This document shows positions 1-10,190 of a stretch of DNA of 64,000 nt, piece after piece. Both the position numbers and the translations under genes were made by a program. The stretch's first letter is position 1. Each line of letters opens with the position of its first letter. The DNA is from Phanerochaete sordida (lineage: Eukaryota > Basidiomycota > Agaricomycetes > Polyporales > Phanerochaetaceae): NCBI GenBank assembly GCA_019973155.2, contig BPQB01000046.1, forward strand, positions 124,001 through 188,000. The letters are read 5' to 3'. The notes beneath the pieces are model-generated. The model searched no databases. It was given only the letters and a program-made list of their open reading frames with translations, and was not told where the DNA came from.

Positions 1-1173
1 CACGGCACGTTACATGAGTATCAACACGCATCTTGGACGAGGTACGCGGTCGCTTTCTACGGTGCCCGCCCCGTATTAATCCCGATGCTCCCGATTCCAG
101 AACAATCACGTCGTGATGACCTTGAATCACTAGGACATGTCTTCATGTACTTCCTACGGGGCAGCCTCCCATGGCAAGGCCTCAAGGCTGCGACGAACAA
201 GCAGAAGTACGAGAAGATCGGTGAGAAGAAGCAGACCACTCCCATCAAGGAGTTGTGCGAGAGCTTCCCAGGTATGTGCCCCGATGAACTCGCTTTGGTC
301 ACCCGCTCACCGCGTATCACAGAGGAGTTCGGTATCTATCTCAACTACGTTCGCAAACTTGGTTTCGAGGAGACACCTGACTACGACTTCTTGCGGGAGC
401 TGTTTGCGAAAGTCTTGAAGAACAGCGGTGACGTCGAGGATGGTGTTTATGACTGGAACCTGCTCAATGGTACGTCTCTGCGTCATGCCTCCATAGCTCG
501 GCTAAAGGCATATTCGATCCAGGTGGCAAGGGCTGGGAAGCTTCAGTCGTGCGTCATACCTCTGCTCGCCTGGATGTGCCATTAACTCATGCTTTCTTCC
601 CAGGGACAAAATCAAATACTGGCGCAGATCCAGAATACGCCAGCTACACCAGCGCACGACCGCAGGAAAGAAGCCACTCGCGACGACCGGCGACGTGTAT
701 CGCAGCAGGCGGCGGGGCCAGGTGCTGTTCTACCACCCTCTCCCGCCATGGTCCGCCAGGGCTCACGACAACAACAATCCCGCCAAGTGCCGCAAGCCCT
801 CGTACCCGGCGGTGGCAACGCGCCGGGACAGGTCACGCCGCTGTCCGCCGCTGCCCACGTCGGCGTGCCGATAGGCTCTTCAGACCGCCGGATTAGCCAG
901 CCAGGGACGCCGCAGCACCCGTACGCCAACGCGGGCTACGAGTCGTATGGCCGCGGCGAAAACACCCTGGACGAGTACTCCGCGACGCAGCAGCAGTACG
1001 GGCGCGCGTCGCCCATGGTCTCCAGCGTCGGCGCGGCGCCGCCCGCGGTGTCCAACGTCCGCGCGATGGGCGGCGAGCACGGTGTTGCCAACGGCGGCGA
1101 CTACCACGGCCAGGCGACCGAAGAACGACCGAAGAACACCCTGTGGCAGATCCTGACATGTAGATGCGGCTGA
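1..1173 (+). CDS. Casein kinase I, YCK-like (3' part, 5' end off window)
   Basis: C-terminal part of a CK1 serine/threonine kinase. Exons 1..41, 101..271, 323..469, 523..548, 604..1173, all with GT-AG introns of about 50-60 nt. The joined frame reads [20 protein letters not shown], the kinase activation/P+1 region and subdomain IX. It continues through [19 protein letters not shown] and [13 protein letters not shown], which match the yeast Yck1/2 and CK1-gamma type. A Q/P-rich tail follows and the protein ends in WQILTCRCG. The terminal cysteines resemble the palmitoylated C-terminus that anchors Yck kinases to the plasma membrane; the palmitoylation here is inferred. The catalytic lobe with the ATP site lies upstream of the window. 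The family phosphorylates proteins in nutrient sensing and endocytosis. The donor of the last intron could be 546 instead of 549. Confidence 0.9.
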
Positions 1174-1539
1174 GCCTGAGTCTGTTCCCATGAATGACGC
1201 TCTTTTTTCTGCTATTTCATAATGGATTTTTCGATACGGCTAGGTCCTGGGTCATACGTTCACTTTCTTTCTTACACTCGGATACCTCTGCATTGTTTCA
1301 TCACTTACACTGCTGATTTGCTGTCGTCCTCCCATCCTGGATCCCCATCGTACTAACCCTCTACCTTCTTTACGATCATCTCTAATAATATATATACGAT
1401 CATGACATATGTGAATTTGCATGTGAAGCAGTCTTCCAGCTGCTGGTAATATAATACAAGTGGATTCCAAGGTGCTGCTCGCGAACCAAAACGTCCGTAA
1501 GACCCGTATGCTAATGAACCCACGCCCCTGACCCTTCAA
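1174..1539. other. Convergent intergenic, 3' UTRs
   Basis: About 370 bp between the stop of the casein kinase and the stop of the minus-strand coiled-coil gene. It is AT-richer than its neighbours (for example the stretch near 1380-1400). Nothing beyond presumed 3' UTRs is seen. Confidence 0.6.
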
Positions 1540-3734
1540 CTAGACAGACTGGTAACCCTGGTCGTTACCCGTGTCCTGCTCATGTCGCCCATACTTGCTA
1601 TTATCGTGATATCTGGACGAGTGCGAATTGCCTTCTTCTTGGTTGTACCGGCTGTTGTGGTTTGAACGGTATGGCTTGTGGTCGTAGTTGTGGTGGTAAT
1701 TGTGTCTGCGGTGGTAGTATGGGATGTACGGGCCGCGCGGTCTCCAGTTGCCACGAGGGACGCTGCCGCGCCCGCGGTAAGACCCCTGTCCGTGGTAGCT
1801 GTGATGACTATGGTAGTTGTGGTGGCTGTGGTGGCTATGGTGATGTTGGTGGTGCGGCGGACGGAAGTCCGGCGTCCTGGCTCTGTTCGCGACTTGGTAT
1901 GGAACGTCAACGTCGTCCTCGTTGCTCTTCGTCTCGTCGTCATCGTGTGAGGACGTCGGACGCGGTGGTGTCTAAGACGTCGACGACGTTAGAGGGCTGG
2001 CTGGGGGGCTCAGACACCACTCGACTCACGTGCGGAGATCGAGCCCGCATCGGTCGGGCAGCCAGTATGTCTTCGTCGTCCTCGACAGCTTGCTCTTGTG
2101 AATTCTCCGCGGGTGCATTCGTCACCTGCTCCGGCCGCAAGGCGGACTTGAACTCCTCCACGAGGGCACGGAGATCGACTTGGGGATTAGTGGATGTGGC
2201 GTCCATAAGACGCTCCACGTGCTGATTGCAGGTGTCGACAGTGCTAGCCAGCGCATCCACACGATCCCTCATCCCGTCCAGGCGTGAGGTAAGATCGTGG
2301 ATGTCCTCATGGCATTTCTGCAGCTCGGCGTTTTGGTCCTTGATCGTGTGTTGCAGACTCAGGTTCGCCTCGCGTAATGCGGACTCCCGTTCCTTGTACT
2401 CCTGCGCTTTGCGTTGTACGTCGTCCAGCACGTTCTGCTGCTCGCGAAACTTGGCTTCTGCGCCCTGGAGCCTGTACTCGACGTCTCTGAACCGTACGGT
2501 AGCATCGTCGAGGTGTGCTGCAAGCCGCCTCGACTCCCTTGCTTTGTCTTCATCGAGCTCCGTAATCCGCCGCGACAGAGTATCGGTGACCCGACGGACG
2601 ACGTCCTCGAATACTTGAACATGCGCGAGTGTGAAGATCGAGCCCTCTGACAGCAGGCGCGGGCCACCCTCTGGGACGGCTATTGTCGGAGCTTGCAGTT
2701 TGTTCTCAGTGATGAGCAAGGTGGACGCCGCTGGATTCACAGACGACGTGGACTCTGACTGTGTACCGACGCAGGGAGTCGCGACGGCAGAAGGAGTGGG
2801 CGATGAGGCTATGTCTGTATCCTGAGTCGCCCGTTCAGGGACGTCGAGTGAAGCGGCAGCTGCAGGCTTGGTCTTTGCGGAGGAGTCTTCCCGGCGAAGA
2901 GTTGGAGGCACTGTTGAAGGGCGTCCAGATGGCAATGACGTGGAGGGTTCAAGCGAGTTCTTCGCCAAAACCTGAGGTACGATCATGCTGGTAGCGGCGG
3001 GCTCTTCGGCAACGGCGGTTGAGAAAGCTCTACCAGGAGGTCGTCCGCGGGCTCCTTTGAGGATAGGCTTGGTCGACGAGTTCTTGTCAGGCGCTGCGAC
3101 GTGCGACCCGCCTGCCTTGGACGTTTGCGAAGCTTCATCCGCGCGCTTCCTTCCGGTTGCAGGCTTTCCCACAACCTTTCGCTTCTTGGCCGGTCGAGAG
3201 CTGTCGTTTCTGGCAGCCGCAAGCGGTCGCTCTGAAGAAGGAGAGCGAGATTCGATTCGTCGACCCTTGCGAGGCAGTGTCCTCTCGGACGTCGGTGCCG
3301 GATCCTGGCCACTATTCGCGGCGGTAAGGGCGCTTACGAGTTGCCTGGCAGCAGACTCCTCTTCGCTGATGGTCCCCATCGCATCGTCCTACGACCAATT
3401 GAATGAGTGATTGAACGAAGGCCACGCACACGTTAGATCTTACCCGCTGCGTAGACACTGCCATGCTTGCGCTTCGAGTGCTGTCGGAGGACTTTGTGGC
3501 GCTCTCTGAGCGCGACGGTACGCAAACGTAGACTTGCTTGTGAACTGAGGATCGTCTACGAGACGGCTCTGAGCTTGAGTCCACGGTAGAAAGAGGTGAT
3601 GATTGAACAAGAGAGCTGTCACCCTTTGGCAAAGCTTGGGAGGCTTCAGCAGGGGTCGACGGGGTTGACGGGGTCGATGTTTGGTCTGCTGAGTCGATAG
3701 AGATGATGTCTTCCACCGAGGCCTCGGACGACAT
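1540..3734 (-). CDS. Coiled-coil protein with His/Arg-Gly-rich tail, unknown family
   Basis: Three exons on the minus strand: 3734..3444, 3388..2030, 1971..1540, giving 693 residues. Both introns have clean borders (gtaaga..gtag, and gtgagt..ttag with a CTAAC branch site) and keep the frame. The second explains what otherwise looks like a frameshift near 1940-1980. Residues about 1-300 are Ser/Pro/Thr-rich with basic patches (PAKKRKVVG resembles a nuclear localisation signal). Residues about 310-480 form a heptad-like coiled coil (LREANLSLQHTIKDQNAEL). The last about 140 residues are acidic, then extremely His-rich, then R-G-Y-N-rich, resembling RNA-binding low-complexity tails. I do not recognise the family; a nuclear or RNA-granule role is only a guess. 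The start was chosen as the first ATG of the frame, just downstream of the JmjC gene. Confidence 0.72.
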
Positions 3735-3842
3735 CGTGGTGGTAGGAAGAGGTTGTATAGGTGAGGTCTGGGATAGCTGAGGCACTGCCGCGATGGGTAG
3801 ATGGCTTTCAGCATCGCCCCCAGCTACCTTAGAGCTTAGGGT

Positions 3843-6585
3843 TCAGTCAAACGATACACGTGCGGCAGGGAAGAAGCTGCTCACAGCATCAGTCTTCCCA
3901 GGGGCGGTGCATTCCGATTCGTCGTCGTACCAGCCTCGCTGTGTATTGGTGGCATTCATGGGCTTGCATGCAGTGTATCGCTGTGCCGCGAACACGAGTC
4001 GGTCTTTGCGTTTGATGACTGTGCCTGCTCGCTCGGCCTCCTCCAGGTGGGAAATGTTCCCTTTGAAGTCTGCACGTACTTCTCGGTGCATTGCGTGCCA
4101 TTCTTCCCCACCACCCTGGTGTTCCAGATAAACTTCAGCGGCGTGGATTCCCGCTTTCAGAAGATCGCGGAGACACGTAGATCTATGGCACGGCTTGCAG
4201 TTGAAAACTTCGAAGAGAGGTCCCGTGTATCCACACTTGCACTTACGTGTCTGCACCTCGTGTTCATGACAGGTCAATCGGTGGCTAGGGTCCAATCGAT
4301 ATGATGTGCGTACCGTGCTTGACGCCTCAGCCCTCATCCGTCGAAGTCGGCAGGCTGCCTCGAAGATCTTCAGCCGCGGTGAGCGCTGGAGGGTGCTGAG
4401 ATCAAGTTCAGATGCTGGACTCAGACCGTCAAAAATAGAACTAACCGCTCCTGGAGCTCCTGGGGTGGCGGTCCAGATCTTCGTACCGCAGAAAGAAGCG
4501 CCGCCGCGTCGTTGCGGTCCCGTAGGAGGTCTGTGAACGGGCGGCACTGCCCCGGCTTCATTTCCGTACAGCTGCACGTTCTTCCTTCCACATAACACGG
4601 TGGACAAATCAGGACCCCGTCTCCGAGGCGCGTCTCCTCGTCGCTCCGCATATCGTCTTCGTCTTCCGCATTGAAGGGCCGACAGCTACTGCATTCGAAG
4701 TAACTCTGGAAGATGTCAGAGCCGCAGAAATCGCAACAAAAATTGGCCAGATGCTCGGCCTCGTTCTGCTCGTATGCCTGGTCGAATTTCTGCGCTGGTT
4801 TCCTCTGACGTTTTGACGGCGTCCGTAGGCTGAACGTCATGGCCCGCGATAGGACAGCGTCACAGTCGGACTCAGTGGGGGAAGCGGCGCGAGAGTATAT
4901 AGTCGGCAGGCGTTTGTGCTCGGGACTGTATTCCTCGTGTAGCACGAGATCGAACATGTCGAGCAGGTCGGCAAGGTCTCGTGCCAAAAGTGAAATGCCG
5001 TCTTGTGGTTTACCACCAGTTCCGGCCAACGCCGTAGATGACATTGCTGTGGTATATGCCAACGCCGAAGGCAGTGCCAAGCCAGGCGAAGACGACGGGG
5101 CGAGAGAAGGGGAAGTGATATCGAGCGATCTGGGCGCGAGCTGTAGCGCCTTGATCTGGGCTGTACGCTGCAACAGCGTCCGATACAATATATACTTGAC
5201 GCGATACTGCTCGAGTCGACAGACCCTGTGGCGTATATGAGGGTCGAAGCTGAATAGATGCGACCACTGCGTACCGTCTGTATATTGGGAGTTCATGATG
5301 CAGCGCTATCTTCAACCCTCTCAAGGTCATGCGCGACCAGGATGTCTTGACTGTCAAGCCTCCATGGTTGACCACCTGGTGACAGCTGCGCGGTGGCACC
5401 AGCACGAGGTCGCCCAGCTTCTGTTCCGCCACATACACGGGGAACGGTGCATCCGCAAATTCCTCGACGGTTACCACGTGTGCTTCCCAGTCGAGTTCCT
5501 GACCGATTTTCGTTTGAAAGTACTCTGCGGCAGCAGGGGCATCGGAAGAGGCTGTCATGAACCAGAAGGACGATCCGCCGTCCTCGGTATGGCACATGAT
5601 GTTCTGACCTGAGGAGGCGCAAAGGTCCTTGTGGCAAGGGGTGAAAGTGTCTCCGATGCCCAGGTAACACATCAAGGACTCGACGCTTTCCTGGAGCACT
5701 TTTATTAGCAAAGAAGCAACGAGCATACCAAACCACGTTCATACCGATTCTGTCAGGTTCTGCAGAAGGTCGGTTGGACCACTCGGACGTAATACTGACG
5801 GGAGGATGTCGCTCTTTGTGACCCAATCTCTCCATTTCTGCGGGCATGGCGCATCCTTGCCATACAACAACACGTCGTCTGTATCTACAATAGGTCTGAG
5901 TCGGCGTGAGCATCGCAAGGACGATTTATTTGAGCGTACTTTCTGTACCGCTGTACATCACTCGGTCGCGTGACCAATGAATGAAGTCTGCGAGAGAGAT
6001 CTCCTTGTCCGAGCGGTCCCGGACATTACGGATATGCCATTCTGCGACATATCTTTATCAGAGGATTGCAATAAGAATATGATCATGCGTACTATGATGA
6101 CCACATTTATTCAACAGCCACTTCATGTCAAAAAGGTCTTTCGGCCACTGCGGGTGTTGATGCCAGTCCTCGATGATTAGTGGCTGCCCATCGTGTTCAT
6201 AGCGTTCCAGTTCACGCAGCAGTTGTTCCCGCGGAAGAAGAGCGGACACACGGCGGACATGTTCGAAGTTTCCGTGCTCCAATAGACTCTGCAACGACCA
6301 ACCCTTCGACGAGATCCTTGACGGCGGACTGTCATTAGCAGCCGACGGTCGCTGGACGCTGACAGTCGCGGGTTGACGAGGTGGCCGTCTTAAAGCGGCG
6401 GCGCTCGTGGAGGCTTCGTGCATTGCAACATCGTTGACGAATTCCTCCTCCTTCATAAGACGACGCCGTAGCCCTTCCATTTTATAGTTGAGGCGCTGCC
6501 CCTCGAATGACCGCCGCCCAGGAGCGAAAGAGCCTGCAGGAACATTTGCTTTGTTCAGACAATTGACATATTCCGCAAAGCCCAT
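3843..6585 (-). CDS. JmjC-domain protein with C-terminal Cys clusters
   Basis: Putative Fe(II)/2-oxoglutarate oxygenase of the histone-demethylase type. Exons 6585..6093, 6041..5940, 5884..5745, 5690..5275, 5225..4446, 4395..3843 give about 827 residues. The N-terminal half holds QPLIIEDWHQHPQWPKDLFD (about residue 132). The JmjC core shows TPCHKD, supplying the metal ligands His265 and Asp267, and PRSCHQVVNHGG with the third ligand His349. Two Cys-rich stretches follow: FCCDFCGSD..ECSSC..CPPC..CSC at about 546-600, and CKCGYTG..CKPCHRSTC in the last exon; these probably bind zinc. The donor of the second intron could be 5948 rather than 5939. A further in-frame intron (gtacgc..gtgcag) is possible near 4250-4320. 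Substrate is unknown; chromatin is inferred from the family. Confidence 0.8.
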
Positions 6586-7028
6586 GCGACTCACAGTTCT
6601 GTGTAGGCTGCTCAGGCAGAGACCTCAAGCACGCTCAAGTGCAAGGATGATGGTGGCAATGAGCAAGTTCGCCGACGCAGCTAGTCACACTCACGCTTGT
6701 CACCTAGCCGTCACAGCGACCTACTTGTGGCGCGACGATTTCTCGATTCACCGTCGTCTGCAGGAGTTCTATCTGAGTAAAATACTGCTACTGGATGGGG
6801 GGCATCCACATGCGCGCATAAATATCCCTAATGTTGCGAGCAGAACATCTGAAGCACCCTGGTCGCTGGAAAGGGTGGTGACGCCCCGGCGCTTTGAGAC
6901 CTTGCGCGTGCAAAGCTGCTTTCGGACTTTGCCTTCAACCCCCATCCTATACGTGCTCTTGATTCTACGCACAGCTACCTGGATGTACTACCTGATTTCC
7001 GTGCCATTCAGAACTCGCTAAGCATAAC
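6586..7028. promoter_or_regulatory. Divergent promoter region JmjC gene / BCS1-like
   Basis: 443 bp between two divergent start codons. It must hold both promoters. No clear TATA box or other defined motif is seen. Confidence 0.45.
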
Positions 7029-8739
7029 ATGGTCGTCCGCAACACGTCGCCTTCGGCTGCGCCATCAATTCCAGCTCTTCAAGAAGCGGCGGTATCCCCC
7101 GTGGACCCTGCAACGTTGAATAATGTTGCAGGAACGGTACCACACGGAGAGGCAGGAACACTGCTGAGTAGATTTTTGAACGACAAGTAAGCACTTGAAC
7201 GTATTCAACGCGGTCTGGCTGCTGAATGCTGTCAAGCTAGCCCATACTTCCAAGCGGGCTTTGGTCTCATGGTGTGTTCTGTGGATGTATACGATGGCTA
7301 GCACTAACACACGTCTAGGGTGTTGGTGTAGGTTTGACCCTGCTTCGTCAAGCAGTCGTTGTGTCGTCTGTCGCACTCCGCAGGCGAATGCTTGTCTCGC
7401 TCGAAATCAACAACAAGGATCCGTCCTACGACTGGTTTCTCGCGTGGATGTCGAAGCAGACCCAAGACGCCGCAATGTCTGGGAGAGGAATCATGCGCGC
7501 ATGGACCCGTAGCCACCAGCTCAGCGTGCAGACGCTTCACGAACAGCTGAAGAACGGCAGCTCGGCAGTATCGTTCAAACTTGTGGCAGGCCCGGGGTCA
7601 CATCTGTTGAGGTATAAGCGAGCGTGGATCCAGGTGCGTACAAGTCCTCGCTTTCTCCCGTTTACATAACTGAGAGTTGTGCAGGTGAAACGAGAACGAG
7701 AAACGCGCTCTCAGCAGCTCATGTCTGGCGTGCCATGGGAGACCGTAACTTTGACCACTCTGTCTCGTGACCGCGGCATCTTCCCACAGCTGTTGTCGGA
7801 GGCCAGGGATATGGCCATGCGGGGCAACGAAGGCAAACTAGTCATTCAAACTCCCTGGGGTATTGAATGGCGACCATTCGGTCAGCCGCGACGCAAACGA
7901 CCGCTGAAGAGCGTCGTTCTGCAGGAAGGCGTCGCGGAGAAAATCGAAGAAGATGTGAAGGCTTTCCTCCGGAGACGGCAATGGTACGCTGACAGAGGTA
8001 AGTCTTTTACGTATGCTACGAGACCTTATTTTTACAGTCTGCAGGTATTCCGTACCGCCGAGGATACCTTCTGCATGGCCCACCCGGCTCTGGGAAATCT
8101 TCGTTCATACAGGCGTTAGCAGGGTCATTGTCTTATGATATCGCCCTCCTCAACCTGTCGGAACGCGGCCTAGCGGACGACAAACTAATCCATCTACTGT
8201 CCAACGCGCCCGAGCGCAGCTTTGTGCTCATAGAGGATATCGACGCTGCATTTAACAAGCGAGTGCAGACGAGCGAAGACGGGTAAGTCTGCACTTCTCC
8301 TCGCATTCTGATGGAGCGCCACGCTGATGGTCGCTCGTCCAGATACCAATCCTCGGTAACATTCTCGGGCTTCCTGAACGGCCTGGATGGCGTCGCTTCA
8401 GGAGAAGAGCGAATTATATTCATGACCACCAATCACCCTGAGCGATTAGACCCTGCGCTAATACGACCAGGCCGCGTCGACCTCTCCGTACACATCGACG
8501 ATGCGAGTCCAGAGCAAGCAAGACGGCTCTTTACGCGCTTCTACGGGTACGAAGACGGGAGTGAGGGCTGGGAAAATGTCAGCAAGGACGAGCTGCAGCA
8601 GATGGGCGTTGCAGTCGAGGAGCAAGTGGCAAGGGAGATTGAGGACGGCCGGAGGGTCAGTATGGCCGCTTTGCAGGGTCTCTTTATCCGTAGCACTGCA
8701 CGCGAGGCGGTCATCCACTTGAATACGCTCTTCAAGTAA
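7029..8739 (+). CDS. BCS1: BCS1-type AAA ATPase, mitochondrial inner membrane
   Basis: Exons 7029..7186, 7241..7271, 7319..7633, 7685..7997, 8045..8282, 8343..8739 give 483 residues. Family role: translocates the Rieske Fe-S protein into complex III. The N-terminus has a single hydrophobic segment ([20 protein letters not shown]) followed by a basic stretch, the internal import signal of BCS1. The BCS1_N domain follows ([17 protein letters not shown]). The AAA module has Walker [10 protein letters not shown], Walker [12 protein letters not shown] and second region of homology [17 protein letters not shown]. The second exon is only 31 nt. The stop at 8737 could be skipped by a good donor at 8732 (gtaagc) spliced to 8787, which would add a short alternative C-terminus ending at 8827. 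Basidiomycetes carry several BCS1 paralogs, so strict orthology to yeast BCS1 is not proven. Confidence 0.9.
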
Positions 8740-8822
8740 GCAGTAACAATATTGGTATCTGCTCGATACCGCTTTGAACACTCTAGCAAAGCATACAAGG
8801 GTAGTCCAGAGACTGGACATTT

Positions 8823-9947
8823 TTAGAACACTGCCTTCCGCTTGCGACCGGTGTATTTCGAGTCGCGAGGCACGCTCTCTTTGCCCCGTTTACGGTAGAG
8901 CTGCAGGACATCATGTGAGCGGAAAGCAAGAAGACCAGAGAGTGTCGTCGTACCTCTTTCTTCTTGAGAATCCAGTCCCGATCCTTCACATTTTTCCGTC
9001 TTCCGCTTTTCCCTCTCGTCTTTAGCTTCTCTCGCCGTTTCTCGAACCTCGCCTGGGCATCTCCCTCTTCCTCCTCACCCTCAAGACCCTTCGGTACTTG
9101 CTGGTTGTTTCCACCACTACCGACAAAAAGACACAGGAAGACCTTCCTCGCTTTCTTGGAGTTCGGGTAGTCCACGACAATACCACCGCCAAATCCTGCT
9201 TTTTGGGCGATAGACGTGATGAGCTGAATTTGGTCGTCGGAGGTTGGGTAGAATTGTAGAATAGCACGGGAGGGATTACGCAGGGCAGAATGGAGGGTGG
9301 TGAAGAAGCGAGTGAGTCTGTGTGGAGGCGAGGAGGTGGGGTGGGACGTCTCGGCATTGAGCAGCCATTGCAGGACGGATATGCTGTGTGCGCGATGAGT
9401 GCTCACCATACGAGGCAAGAGAGCAGATACAAACCTTATCGCGCCGTCAAAGCTACCTGGGCGAAAGCCGAACCCTTGGCCTATGTCTTGAAGGAAGAGA
9501 TCGCCTTCGACCTCACGTTCGAGTGCCACCTCTCGAACGGAAGATATAGTGAGACGCGGGCAGAAATGAGTTTCGCAGAAAGCGCACCTAGCATACTCGG
9601 GGCAATATCGCATCCCACCCATGTATATCCTTGCTCGTCCAGTATCTCTCCTGACAAGCCGGAGCCACAGCCGATGTCGAGAAGGAAAGCGGGCTCGTCT
9701 GGCGGCAAGTTCAGCAATTCCAGGGCTCGGTACGTCATGTCGGCTTGGATATTCTGAACGCGTGTGCTAAGAAGAAATGAATTAGCGGGTCGGGCGTATC
9801 GAGGTACACCGGAGGTCCGTTACTTGTTTGTGTATTTCCGAGCCTCCGAGTCGCCATAGTACTGTAACCTTGTGAGCGGATGGTCTCAGTCGTCGGCGGA
9901 GGGCAACATACGATTTCTGGAGGTGCGACGAGCTCAGGCCGAGACAT
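8823..9947 (-). CDS. BUD23: 18S rRNA (guanine-N7)-methyltransferase BUD23
   Basis: Exons 9947..9912, 9861..9824, 9766..9588, 9531..9435, 9383..8954, 8900..8823 give 285 residues. The protein starts MSRPELVAPPEI, then YYGDSEARKYT..VQNIQADMTYRALELL and the SAM-binding motif I LLDIGCGSGLSGE. Further class I methyltransferase motifs follow (VGCDIAPSML, DLFLQDIGQGF). The C-terminus is the basic WBS_methylT domain (RKNVKDRDWILKKKE..YRKRGKE..YTGRKRKAVF), a nucleolar/nuclear signal. The known enzyme acts with TRM112 on the 18S rRNA of the small subunit. It diverges from SOG2 with only 243 bp between starts and converges on the BCS1-like gene. Confidence 0.95.
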
Positions 9948-10190
9948 CTCGCGGTGGGCTCCACTTGGCTTTAATGCGAGATTTTTGGGACGAGCAGAGA
10001 CCCTGTTTCGGGATCTTTGCCTGGACGAGGACGAAGTTTGCGGCAGGAAAGGAAGTGATCCTGATGAATAGCGCCCATGCGCGTACCTGGGTGCCTAGAC
10101 GCCGGAGCGCTAGTAACGGGAAGCGTGACCAGTGGTTCTGTTGAGGCGTTGTAGTCCCTCGCGGACAACCACCACCTCTTCCCCAGCCCC

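Noticed and set aside
1936..1980. Apparent frameshift joining two open frames of the coiled-coil gene
   Set aside because: A 58-nt intron 2029..1972 with gtgagt donor, CTAAC branch site and ttag acceptor joins the frames exactly.
1662..2225. 187-codon plus-strand frame rich in Gly/Ser/Cys
   Set aside because: It is the antisense of the His-rich tail; repetitive CAC/CAT codons give the false frame.
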